From Catenulispora acidiphila DSM 44928 (GTDB lineage Bacteria > Actinomycetota > Actinomycetes > Streptomycetales > Catenulisporaceae), in the NCBI RefSeq assembly GCF_000024025.1, contig NC_013131.1:5580001-5644000 (forward strand): a stretch of 64,000 nucleotides of DNA. Direction: 5' to 3'. Made by a program: the position numbers and the translations under genes. Of the stretch, positions 1 through 7,770 are shown piece by piece. The notes beneath the pieces are model-generated. The model made no database searches. It worked only from the letters and a program-made list of their open reading frames with translations, and was not told the DNA's origin. Every line of letters starts with the position of its first letter. Position 1 is the first letter of the stretch.

Positions 1-1149
1 GGCGAACCCAGTGCCGACCAGGCCCAGCGGCAGCACCAGCACGGTCAGCGTCCGGTCCCCGACGGCCAGCGTCGCGGCCAGGAAGTCGCCGGCGGCCATC
101 AGGACCAGCCCTATCGCCAGCAGCCAGCGAGCCGGCATCCGGGCCAGCAGCCGCGAGGTCACCGGGATCAGCACCAGCGTCAGGCCGTTGAGGAGCAGGA
201 ACGCGACCGAGGTCCGCAGCGGGCTCTGGTGCTGGATCGGACCGAGCCGGATGGAGGTGGCGTAGGCGGTGCCCAAAAAGCTGAACATGCCGACCACGGC
301 GACGACCGACGCCACAGCGAACCCGCGGTTGACGAAGATGCCCAGCCGCAGCAGCGGCGAGGACGCCCGGCGCTCGGCGACGACGAACAGCACCAGGAAC
401 AGCACCGCGACGACGAACCCGCCGACGACCGGACCGGACCCCCAACCGTCAGTCGGTCCCTGGATGACGGCGTACAGCAGCGCGAACAGGCTGACGCCGA
501 TGGTGACCTGGCCGCCGAGATCGAGCGAGCGCCCGGCCGGCGACCGCGAGTCCCGAGCGAGCACCAGGCTGACCAGGGCACTGACCCCGGCCACGATCGC
601 GACCACGACGAACGACCACCGCCACGATCCATGGGCAGCCGTAAACCCGCCGAGCACCGGAGCGAGCGCCCCACCGAGCGAGAGCAACCCGGCCCACAAC
701 GCGATGAGCCGCGCCCGCTCGCCATGCCCCCGGGTCCCCGCGACGATCATCGCCAACGACGTCGGGAACAACGCCGCGGCGCCGATCCCGGACAACGCCT
801 GCCCGGCCCACAGCAGATGAACGCCATGCGAGGACGCCGACACCGACTCTCCCAGCCCCAGCAACAAGGCACCGCCGATCAGCAGCCGCTTGCGACCGAA
901 CAGGTCACCCAGGACGCCGAAGGTGAGCTCCAGAACGCTGACCGGCAGCAGGAACGCATCAGAGATCCAGGTCAGCTCCGACCCGACAGGATGCAGATCC
1001 TGCTGAAACAGCCCATTGAGCGTCGCCGGAATCGCAACGCCGATCTGCGCCAGGCACACGGCCAGGCAGCAGGCTATGAGGGTACCGAGCGCCAGAGGCG
1101 AGCGCTCGACACCGGTGCCAGTGGGCGGAAGCCCGGTGGTTGCGGACAT
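1..1149 (-). CDS. MFS drug/solute transporter, DHA2 (EmrB/QacA) type, 3' end cut by window edge
   Basis: Translating the minus strand from the ATG at 1149 gives an open frame to base 1 (383 codons, no stop), so the C-terminus lies outside the window. The N-terminal part shows alternating hydrophobic segments and the MFS loop motif GDLFGRKR after the second segment, typical of proton-driven 14-helix drug exporters of the plasma membrane. An AAGGA Shine-Dalgarno lies a few bases before the ATG. Substrate is not predictable. It is transcribed away from the neighbouring secreted hydrolase with a 360-bp gap and shows no operon partner here. Confidence 0.85.
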   Translation of the reverse strand, partial: MSATTGLPPTGTGVERSPLALGTLIACCLAVCLAQIGVAIPATLNGLFQQDLHPVGSELTWISDAFLLPVSVLELTFGVLGDLFGRKRLLIGGALLLGLGESVSASSHGVHLLWAGQALSGIGAAALFPTSLAMIVAGTRGHGERARLIALWAGLLSLGGALAPVLGGFTAAHGSWRWSFVVVAIVAGVSALVSLVLARDSRSPAGRSLDLGGQVTIGVSLFALLYAVIQGPTDGWGSGPVVGGFVVAVLFLVLFVVAERRASSPLLRLGIFVNRGFAVASVVAVVGMFSFLGTAYATSIRLGPIQHQSPLRTSVAFLLLNGLTLVLIPVTSRLLARMPARWLLAIGLVLMAAGDFLAATLAVGDRTLTVLVLPLGLVGTGFA

Positions 1150-1268
1150 GATCGGTCCTTAGGAGGTGGGGGAAGAGCTCTGTTGGAGGTGGGCCGCGGC
1201 CGGCGTCGGGGCGGCGTCGGGCGTGGCCGGTGGCGGGTGCCGCAGGCAGCTAGCGATGTCGGCGACAG

Positions 1269-1355
1269 GGTGCTGCCGGTGGCGAGCGATGACGGTAGCT
1301 GGCTGCTGTCGGTGGCGAGTGTTAGTCGGCGTCAGGGTGCTGCCAGTGGCGAGCG
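1269..1355. repeat. Three degenerate ~20-bp direct repeats in the gap 1150-1513
   Basis: The 364-bp gap between the transporter start and the hydrolase stop has no convincing gene. It contains three imperfect copies of GGTGCTGCCGGTGGCGAGCG at 1269-1288, about 1301-1321, and 1336-1355, spaced about 33 bp apart. A short minus-strand frame over them is a repetitive artefact. Role unknown; it could belong to the transporter's control region, which lies directly upstream of its start. Confidence 0.5.
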
Positions 1356-1513
1356 TTGCCGTCATCAAGCGCGCTGGGCGTCAGGGCATTGAAGCCAGCA
1401 AGTGCAGTCGTCATCAGGCCACTGACAGCGGCCAACGCGGTTCGCGTCAGCCATTGCCCGAATCCAGCGCGGTCGGCACCAGCGCGCCGTCCGAGACCGG
1501 TGGCGGTGCGGTG

Positions 1514-2869
1514 TTAGCGCCCGCCGTCGACGAGGCGGGCGGGGCGGTAGTCGACGAAGGCTGTGGTGCCGGCGGGTTGGTCGGCGGTGAGGGCGGCGGC
1601 GGAGGTGTCGCCCCAGTGGCCGGTGTCGATGCGGTGCTCGAGTGCGTGGAGGCCGGCGAGGATTTCGTTGGTGCTGAAGGCGCAGTGGCCTTGGCGGGCG
1701 ACGTATGCCTGGCGCAGGGATTGTGCGTCGCCGGAGTTTCGGACGCGGGCGGCGAAGGCGTTCTCCTGCTCGACCGGGACCAGTTGGTCGGCGGTGGTGT
1801 GCAGGTCGAGGAGCGGTGCGGTGAGTCCCTGGCCCGCGGTCGAGGTCCGCGCCATCCATGCCGTGGCGGCGGGGTCGGCGTGGTAGGCCGGGGCGGCGTG
1901 CAGGGCGTTCAGGTCGGCGTTCAGGTTCAGGCCCGCGGCTTGATACAGGGCTCGGACTTCGTCCCGGTGCGGGGAGGAGGCGAGCTGCGCGCGCCAGTCG
2001 AGTCCGACGGTGGAACCGCTGTCGCCGCCGGCTGCCTGCTCGATCGAGGGGCGCGAGCCGATGATGAAGGCGAGCTGGCCGGCGGCGATCCATGCCTCCT
2101 GCTGGCTTTCCTGGCCGGCGGCGTCGCCCGGCGCCGGCGGGTTCTGGCCCGGCGCCCAGGTCGGCAGGTTCAGGAACGCCGCCGCCAACGCGATCCGTGC
2201 GCGGCCCGCGGGTGTCTGCTGCGCGGCTGTCACGGCGTCGGTCAAGGTCGTCGCCACGGCTGCGGCGTCGTCGGGCCCGGAGTAGCCGGTCAGGTGGACG
2301 TGGGCGTCGGGCGCGAGCAGCGTCGCCAGGACGACTTCGCCGGCGAGCTGATAATCGTTCAGGTCCAAGCCGCCGGCGACCAGGCCGCACAGGCCGAGCG
2401 AGCCGGCGACCCGGCCGTGGGCGTCCCGGACGATCTGGGCGTTGACCAGTCCGCCCATCGACTCCCCGACCGAGACGGTGCGGGCCGGACGGCCGAGGAC
2501 GGCCTTGGCCGCGTCCAGCGTCTGGAACTGGTCGCGTTCGGCGCTGCCCAGAGCCCACCAGGAACCGTTCGGGTCGTAGGAGGAACCGGCGAGCGCGTAC
2601 CCAGCGGCCAGCAGGGCGGTCTGGGAATCCGAGCTGGGCGCGTCCTGCGCCACCGTCGGGCCGTACCCGTGGCTGAACAGCAGCAGTGTGCCGTTCCAGT
2701 CGGCCGGGACGTCGGCGATCCACGTCGCGCCGTCGGCGAGCGTGCCGGTGTGGTGCCCGGGCGGCGGAGCCGGGGCGGCGGACGCGGCCGAGGGCAGGAC
2801 CACGAAGGCTGAGAGGGTTGTCAGGACCGTGAGGCCGACGGCGAGGCGCCGGCGCGGGTGCGTGCTCAT
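1514..2869 (-). CDS. Secreted alpha/beta hydrolase
   Basis: 451-residue protein with a Sec signal peptide (basic start, hydrophobic stretch, cut near SAASAAP, residues 1-32). The mature part has an alpha/beta hydrolase core: a strand ending FSHGYGP (possible oxyanion region), the nucleophile elbow GESMGG near residues 146-151, a candidate acidic residue in LHTTADQLVP, and a C-terminal histidine in RQGHCAF. Substrate is unknown; such proteins in actinobacteria act as extracellular esterases or peptidases. It stands alone between a repeat-rich gap and the PaaX-type gene. It has no carbohydrate-binding module, unlike most secreted enzymes in this window. Confidence 0.8.
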   Translation of the reverse strand: MSTHPRRRLAVGLTVLTTLSAFVVLPSAASAAPAPPPGHHTGTLADGATWIADVPADWNGTLLLFSHGYGPTVAQDAPSSDSQTALLAAGYALAGSSYDPNGSWWALGSAERDQFQTLDAAKAVLGRPARTVSVGESMGGLVNAQIVRDAHGRVAGSLGLCGLVAGGLDLNDYQLAGEVVLATLLAPDAHVHLTGYSGPDDAAAVATTLTDAVTAAQQTPAGRARIALAAAFLNLPTWAPGQNPPAPGDAAGQESQQEAWIAAGQLAFIIGSRPSIEQAAGGDSGSTVGLDWRAQLASSPHRDEVRALYQAAGLNLNADLNALHAAPAYHADPAATAWMARTSTAGQGLTAPLLDLHTTADQLVPVEQENAFAARVRNSGDAQSLRQAYVARQGHCAFSTNEILAGLHALEHRIDTGHWGDTSAAALTADQPAGTTAFVDYRPARLVDGGR

Positions 2870-2994
2870 GGGCGGTGCTCCTTTTCGGGAAGGCTGCGAA
2901 GGGAGCGGGACGAGAACGCGACGAAATGTAGGGCAGTTTTTTGGCGGCAGTCAATGGCATGCCGAATATTTGTCCGCGGCACAGCACTCCGGGA

Positions 2995-3050
2995 CGATCA
3001 GGCGATCAGGCGATCAGGCGATCAGGGGATCGAGCGATCAGGCGATCAGG
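2995..3050. repeat. Tandem array of 8-bp unit CGATCAGG, seven copies
   Basis: Seven contiguous 8-bp units run through this stretch; six are exactly CGATCAGG and the fifth (3027-3034) reads GGATCGAG. The array sits in the 195-bp gap just downstream of the PaaX-type stop codon and upstream of the hydrolase. It probably arose by slipped-strand duplication. The absence of spacers excludes a CRISPR. Confidence 0.9.
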
Positions 3051-3064
3051 GCACTGCGAACCAG

Positions 3065-3895
3065 CTACCGCAGCCGCAGGGTGTCCAGCGTCCGCTCGGC
3101 CTCGACCCGCGCCGAGGCCTCCCGCTCCTGCGCGAGGGCGTGGAACAGCTCCTCGGCCTGAATGGCGGGCCAGTCGGAGGGCAGATGCTCAGCCGGCAGG
3201 TGCGGGTCGCGCCGGACCAGCTCCAGCCAGTCGGTGTGCAGCAGCAGCTGGCTTCCCAGCGGGTCCGCCACGCCGGATCCGGGCTGCGACCAGCGCCGCA
3301 GGAACGCCTGGTAGTCGGCGGCGATCGCGGCGGTGTCGAAGGCTGTCTCCAGCACGGTCGCGACCTCCGTCGGCTTCACGATCGTGCCGCGGAAAACCCG
3401 CAGGTGCGCGTCCAGACCCAGATCGCCGAGCAGGGCGGCGGCGTCCACGTCCGACGGCGCGACCCACAGCCCGTTCTGCAGCGGCCCGAACCCGCCCCAC
3501 GTCAGCCGGGAGCGCAGATCATGCCGCTCGCGGCGCCACGCCTCGGGCAGCGAGAACCCGATCAGCGTCCACTGCCCGTCCCAGTCCAAGTTCGCCGCGC
3601 CTCGCTGCCAGATCCGGTCGTAGCCGTCCTGCAGCACGGACACGGCCCGCGGCGTGAGCGCGAAGTACATCTTGCGGCCTTGGCGGTGGCGCTCCAGCAG
3701 GCCTCTGCCGACCATGCGGGTCAGCGTCGAGCGCACCGCCTCCTCGCTGACCTCGACGCGCCCCAAAGCGTCGATGACCGAGCCGGAGGAGATCGCGAGA
3801 TCGCGTCCCAGGACGTGGATGCCGAAGAACGTCAGCATCAGCGACTGCGGTCGCGGCGAAGACTCGGGACTGCTCACCAGGTCAGGGTAGGGCAT
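3065..3895 (-). CDS. PaaX family transcriptional regulator
   Basis: 276-residue cytoplasmic repressor of the PaaX family, usual length about 270-300. The N-terminal winged helix is visible (SLMLTFFGIHVL, then SGSVIDALGRVEVSEEAVRSTLTRMVGRGLLERHRQGRKMYF is the helix-turn-helix/wing region, about residues 18-80). It is followed by the PaaX central domain (WTLIGFSLPE, residues ~107-116) and the C-terminal domain. Known members repress aromatic or fatty acyl-CoA catabolic operons and are released by an acyl-CoA. It is divergent from the SDR/amidohydrolase/CoA-ligase/MaoC operon with only 56 bp between starts, so it very likely controls that operon and responds to its CoA-thioester product (inference). 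Confidence 0.88.
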   Translation of the reverse strand: MPYPDLVSSPESSPRPQSLMLTFFGIHVLGRDLAISSGSVIDALGRVEVSEEAVRSTLTRMVGRGLLERHRQGRKMYFALTPRAVSVLQDGYDRIWQRGAANLDWDGQWTLIGFSLPEAWRRERHDLRSRLTWGGFGPLQNGLWVAPSDVDAAALLGDLGLDAHLRVFRGTIVKPTEVATVLETAFDTAAIAADYQAFLRRWSQPGSGVADPLGSQLLLHTDWLELVRRDPHLPAEHLPSDWPAIQAEELFHALAQEREASARVEAERTLDTLRLR

Positions 3896-3915
3896 CGCCG
3901 ATGTTCGGCAAACTA

Positions 3916-3944
3916 TTGACGGCAGTCACGACAATGCCTAAGTT
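3916..3944 (+). promoter_or_regulatory. Sigma-70-like promoter giving a leaderless SDR transcript
   Basis: TTGACG at 3916-3921 and TAAGTT at 3939-3944 are separated by 17 bp. The SDR ATG at 3952 lies 7 bp after the -10 box, where transcription should begin, and no Shine-Dalgarno precedes it. This supports a leaderless mRNA and rules against the upstream in-frame ATG at 3901, which would lie inside the promoter. The PaaX-type start is on the opposite strand at 3895, so both regulator and operon read from this short spacer. Confidence 0.6.
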
Positions 3945-3951
3945 GTGCCGC

Positions 3952-4860
3952 ATGATCCTCACCGACAAGGTCGCCGTCGTCACCGGAAGCGGGCGGGGGC
4001 TCGGCCTGGCCTATGCCAGGGCCCTGGCCGCCGCGGGCGCCGCGGTGGTCGTCAACGACGTCGACGCCGACGCGGCGCGCGCCGCGGCCGCGCAGATCGA
4101 GGCGGCCGGCGGCCGGGCCGTCGCCGAGGTCGCCGCGGTCGGCACCACCGAAGCCGCCGACGCCCTCGTGCGGCGCGCGGTCGACAGCTTCGGCCGCCTG
4201 GACGTGATGGTCACGAACGCCGGCGTGCTGCGTGACAAGGTCCTGTGGAAGATGTCCGACGAGGACTTCGACACCGTCGTCCAGGTCCATCTGCGCGGGA
4301 CCTTCACCTGTGCCCGCGCCGCCGCGGCGCACATGCGCGAGCAGGGCACAGGCGGCCGCATCATCGTCGCCGGCTCCCCGGCGGGCCAGCGCGGCAACTT
4401 CGGGCAGACCAACTACTCCGCCGCCAAAGCCGGCATCGCGGCGATGGTCCGCACCTGGTCCATGGAACTGGCCAGGGCGGACATCACCGCCAACGCCGTC
4501 ATCCCGGTCGCGGCCACCGCCATGACCAAGACCATCGCGGCCTTCGCTCCGCACGTCGAAGCCCTCGAAGACCACGGCACGCCGCTGCCCGACGCGCTGC
4601 GCAAGGGCGAGGGCTTCGGTACGCCGGAGGACGCCGCCCCGCTCGTCGTCTTCCTGGCCTCCGACGCCGCCGCCGGCATCACCGGGCAGTGCATCGGCAT
4701 CGGCGGTGACAAGCTGGCGCTGTGGTCGCATCCGCAGGAGATCTCCGTCGCCTACGCCGACGGCGGATGGAGCGCCGAAGCCATCGCCGCCGCCTGGCCG
4801 GTCAGCGTCGGCCGGACCCCGGAGACCGTCGGCGTCCCCGCTCCCGGGACCGGCCTGTGA
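3952..4860 (+). CDS. SDR family oxidoreductase (3-hydroxyacyl-CoA dehydrogenase-like)
   Basis: 302 residues from the ATG at 3952; an upstream in-frame ATG exists but overlaps the promoter. Classical short-chain dehydrogenase: cofactor motif TGSGRGLG (residues ~9-16), NDVDAD after strand 2 (NAD preference likely), NAG motif, catalytic Ser in AGSPAG and YSAAK. The C-terminal extension and the SDR + CoA ligase + hydratase grouping resemble the peroxisomal multifunctional-enzyme-2-type dehydrogenases that oxidise 3-hydroxyacyl-CoA. First gene of the PaaX-linked operon; its stop overlaps the next start (TGATG). Exact substrate unknown. Confidence 0.85.
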   Translation: MILTDKVAVVTGSGRGLGLAYARALAAAGAAVVVNDVDADAARAAAAQIEAAGGRAVAEVAAVGTTEAADALVRRAVDSFGRLDVMVTNAGVLRDKVLWKMSDEDFDTVVQVHLRGTFTCARAAAAHMREQGTGGRIIVAGSPAGQRGNFGQTNYSAAKAGIAAMVRTWSMELARADITANAVIPVAATAMTKTIAAFAPHVEALEDHGTPLPDALRKGEGFGTPEDAAPLVVFLASDAAAGITGQCIGIGGDKLALWSHPQEISVAYADGGWSAEAIAAAWPVSVGRTPETVGVPAPGTGL

Positions 4861-5741
4861 TGGACGCGCCGATGACCGTCGGCGGACTCACCGCCATCGA
4901 CGTCCACACCCACGCCGAGGTCTCGGCGAAGGGACACGGCTCGCTGTCCGAGGAGCTGGACGCGGCCGCGGGCGAATACTTCAAGACCGAGCACCGCCGG
5001 CCGACGCTGCCGGAGATCGCGGCGTACTACCGCGAGCGGAACATGGCCTGCGTCGTGTTCACCGTCGACGCCGAAAGCGCGACCGGGACCCCCGCGGTGC
5101 CCAACGAGGAAGTCGCCGAGGCCGCGGCCGCGAACCCGGACGTCATCATCCCGTTCGCCAGTATCGATCCGTACAAGGGCCGGCTCGGCGTCAACCAGGT
5201 CAAGCGGCTGGTGCGCGAGTTCGGCGTCCGGGGCTTCAAGTTCCACCCCAACGTCCAAGGGTTCGCGCCGAACGACCGGCTGGCGTACCCGCTGTACGAG
5301 GCCATCGAGGCCGAAGGCGCCATCGCCGTGTTCCACACCGGCCAGACCGGCATCGGCGCCGGCGCCAGGGGTGGCGGCGGCATCCGGCTCAAGTACAGCA
5401 ACCCGATGCTGGTCGACGACGTGGCGGTGGACTTCCCCGACATGCCGATCATCCTGGCGCACCCCTCGTTCCCCTGGCAGGACGAGGCACTCGCGGTGGC
5501 GACCCACAAAAGACAGGTCCACATCGACCTGTCCGGCTGGTCGCCGAAGTACTTCCCGCCGCAGCTGGTGCAGTACGCCAATACCCTGCTGCAGGACAAG
5601 GTGCTGTTCGGCTCGGACTACCCGCTGCTGACCCCGGACCGCTGGCTGGCCGACTTCGCGAAGCTGCCGATCAAGGACGAGGTCCGCCCCAAGATCCTCA
5701 AGGAGAACGCGGCCAGGCTGCTCGGCCTGACCGCCGGTTGA
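4860..5741 (+). CDS. Amidohydrolase-2 family metal-dependent hydrolase
   Basis: 293 residues starting at the ATG overlapping the SDR stop by one base. TIM-barrel amidohydrolase: metal motif DVHTHAEV at the N-terminus (HxH, ~residues 15-22), FKFHPN and VFHTGQ on central strands, ILAHPS, and the C-terminal GSDYPLLTP aspartate. This is the ACMSD/gamma-resorcylate decarboxylase branch, whose members decarboxylate or hydrolyse aromatic and dicarboxylic compounds. An extended ORF reading upstream to 4722 exists but overlaps the SDR gene and is not needed. The context suggests a step in converting a carboxylic acid into a CoA-activatable intermediate (inference). Confidence 0.85.
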   Translation: MDAPMTVGGLTAIDVHTHAEVSAKGHGSLSEELDAAAGEYFKTEHRRPTLPEIAAYYRERNMACVVFTVDAESATGTPAVPNEEVAEAAAANPDVIIPFASIDPYKGRLGVNQVKRLVREFGVRGFKFHPNVQGFAPNDRLAYPLYEAIEAEGAIAVFHTGQTGIGAGARGGGGIRLKYSNPMLVDDVAVDFPDMPIILAHPSFPWQDEALAVATHKRQVHIDLSGWSPKYFPPQLVQYANTLLQDKVLFGSDYPLLTPDRWLADFAKLPIKDEVRPKILKENAARLLGLTAG

Positions 5742-5757
5742 GACAGGGAGCACTGCG

Positions 5758-7263
5758 ATGCTCAACCAAGGCATCGGATCCTGGCCCGCGCGCCGGGCGC
5801 GCAAGACGCCCCGCCGCACCGCCCTGGTCCACGAGGACCGCTCCATCACTTACGCCGCCCTCGACGACCGCGTGAACCGGCTGGCCCACGTATTGCGCGA
5901 GCGCGGGATCAGCCGCGGCGACCGCGTCGCCTACCTGGGTCCCAACCACCCGGCCTACCTGGAGACGCTGTTCGCCGCCGGAACGATCGGTTCGGTGTTC
6001 GTCCCGCTCAACACCCGCCTCACAGCGCCGGAGCTGCGCCACCAGATCGAGGACTCCGGCAGCACCCTGATGGTCTCAACGCGCAGCCCGCAGGCCGATG
6101 CCCTCGCCGACGCGATCGACATCCTCCCCGCCGAAGGCGCCGACTATGAGGCGGCGCTCGCCGCGGCGACACCAGAACCCTGGGACGAGCCGGTCGCTCT
6201 GGACGACCCGTGCCTGATCATGTACACCTCGGGGACCACCGGCCGGCCCAAGGGCGCGGTGCTGACCCACGGGAACATGGTCTGGAACTGCTTCAACGTG
6301 CTGGTCGACGCCGACCTGGCAGCCGACGAGGTCACCCTGGTCAGCGCCCCGCTGTTCCACATCGCCGCGCTCGGCATGACCTGCCTGCCCACGCTGCTCA
6401 AGGGCGGCACGGCGGTTCTGGAGTCGGCCTTCGATCCGGCGCGCGCCCTGGAGTTGATCGGCCGGCACCGGATCACCTGCCTGTTCGGCGTCCCGGCGAT
6501 GTACGAGATGCTCGCCGCCGAGCCGGGCTGGGAGCAGGCGGACCTGTCCAGTCTGCGGAACCTGATGTGCGGCGGCGCGCCGGTCCCGGGCCGGACGATC
6601 CGGCGCTACCTGGACCGGGGGCTGGCCTTCGTGCAGGGCTATGGCATGACCGAGGCGGCGCCGGGCGTCCTGCTGTTGGAGAGCCGCGACGCGGCTGAGC
6701 ACGCCGGTTCGGCCGGTGTGCCGCACTTCTTCACCGATGTGCGCCTGGTCGGCGCCGACGGCGCGCCGGCCGGCACCGATGAGCCCGGCGAGTTGCTGGT
6801 CAGCGGCCCGAATGTGACCCCCGGCTACTGGCGGCGGCCTCGGGAGTCCGAGGAGGCGTTCCACGAAGGAGCCTGGTTCCGCTCCGGCGACATCGCCAAG
6901 ACCGACGCCGACGGGTACGTACGGCTCGTCGACCGGGTGAAGGACATGTTCATCTCCGGCGGGGAGAACGTCTACCCGGCCGAGGTCGAGGACGCCCTGC
7001 TGGACCACCCCGACGTCGCCGACTGCGCGGTGTTCGGCGTGCCCGACGAGAAGTGGGGCGAGGTCGGCCGGGCGGTGGTCGTGCTCCGAGGCGGCCGCGC
7101 ACCCGACGGCTCGGCGCTGCTGAGCCACCTCGACGGCCGGCTGGCCCGCTACAAGATCCCCAAGTCCGTGGTCTTCGCCGACACGCTGCCCCGCAGCGGC
7201 GCCGGGAAGCTGCTCAAGGGCCCGCTCCGCACAGCCTACGGCACCGACGCCAACCCGCTGTGA
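5758..7263 (+). CDS. AMP-dependent acyl-CoA synthetase (fatty-acid/aromatic acid-CoA ligase)
   Basis: 501 residues, normal length for a class I ANL adenylating enzyme. Key motifs: the phosphate-binding loop MYTSGTTGRPKGA (~residues 154-166), YGMTEAAP (~296-303), the hinge RSGDIAKTD, the GGENVYPAEVE segment and the C-terminal catalytic lysine in GAGKLLKG. It activates a carboxylic acid with ATP and joins it to CoA in the cytoplasm. It follows the amidohydrolase by 16 bp with a purine-rich GACAGGGAG upstream of the start. In a PaaX-controlled operon its acyl-CoA product is the natural inducer candidate. Chain length or ring preference cannot be read from sequence. Confidence 0.92.
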   Translation: MLNQGIGSWPARRARKTPRRTALVHEDRSITYAALDDRVNRLAHVLRERGISRGDRVAYLGPNHPAYLETLFAAGTIGSVFVPLNTRLTAPELRHQIEDSGSTLMVSTRSPQADALADAIDILPAEGADYEAALAAATPEPWDEPVALDDPCLIMYTSGTTGRPKGAVLTHGNMVWNCFNVLVDADLAADEVTLVSAPLFHIAALGMTCLPTLLKGGTAVLESAFDPARALELIGRHRITCLFGVPAMYEMLAAEPGWEQADLSSLRNLMCGGAPVPGRTIRRYLDRGLAFVQGYGMTEAAPGVLLLESRDAAEHAGSAGVPHFFTDVRLVGADGAPAGTDEPGELLVSGPNVTPGYWRRPRESEEAFHEGAWFRSGDIAKTDADGYVRLVDRVKDMFISGGENVYPAEVEDALLDHPDVADCAVFGVPDEKWGEVGRAVVVLRGGRAPDGSALLSHLDGRLARYKIPKSVVFADTLPRSGAGKLLKGPLRTAYGTDANPL

Positions 7264-7301
7264 ATCCGTCTCAACCCTTTGCGAAAGGCCCGCGATCCAC
7301 C

Positions 7302-7757
7302 ATGCCCCGCACCGTGACCGGCGTCGCCGGACTCCTCGACCTCGGCGCCGCCGACCTCGGCCACAGCTCATGGCTCGACATCGGGCAGGAACGGGTGAAC
7401 ACCTTCGCCGATGCGACCGGGGACCACCAGTGGATCCACGTCGACCCCGAACGCGCCGCCACCGGGCCGTTCGGAGGCGCCATCGCCCACGGCTACCTCA
7501 CCTTGTCGCTCCTGATCCCGTTGTGGAGCGAGTTGCTGACCGTCGCGGACATCGGGATGGCGGTCAACTACGGCCTGAACAAGGTCCGCTTCCCCGCCCC
7601 GGTCCGCGTCGGCTCCCGCATCCGCGCCCACGGCGCGATCGCCTCAGTCACCGAGGTCAAGGGCGGCGCCGAGGTCGTGGTGGATCTGAGCGTCGAGATC
7701 GAGGGGCAGCACAAGCCCGCGTGCGCGGCTCAGGCCGTGTACCGGTTCTTCGCCTGA
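7302..7757 (+). CDS. MaoC-type (R)-specific enoyl-CoA hydratase
   Basis: 151 residues from the ATG at 7302, preceded by GAAAGG; upstream in-frame starts overlap the ligase and are rejected. The hot-dog fold hydratase-2 motif is clear: FADATGDHQWIHVDPERA (catalytic Asp/His, ~residues 34-51), then GGAIAHGYLTLSL. It hydrates trans-2-enoyl-CoA to (R)-3-hydroxyacyl-CoA. Its pairing with the SDR two genes upstream gives a hydratase plus dehydrogenase, i.e. a small beta-oxidation-like module fed by the CoA ligase. Last gene of the operon; only 13 bp separate it from the converging GH43 gene. Confidence 0.9.
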   Translation: MPRTVTGVAGLLDLGAADLGHSSWLDIGQERVNTFADATGDHQWIHVDPERAATGPFGGAIAHGYLTLSLLIPLWSELLTVADIGMAVNYGLNKVRFPAPVRVGSRIRAHGAIASVTEVKGGAEVVVDLSVEIEGQHKPACAAQAVYRFFA

Positions 7758-7770
7758 GCTCGCGCGGCGG

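Noticed and set aside
229-1392. 387-codon plus-strand ORF at the left end
   Set aside because: Antisense to the MFS transporter, whose membrane protein frame is clear; Arg/Gln/Asp-rich without domains.
2995-3050. Possible CRISPR array
   Set aside because: Units are 8 bp and contiguous, without spacers or cas genes.
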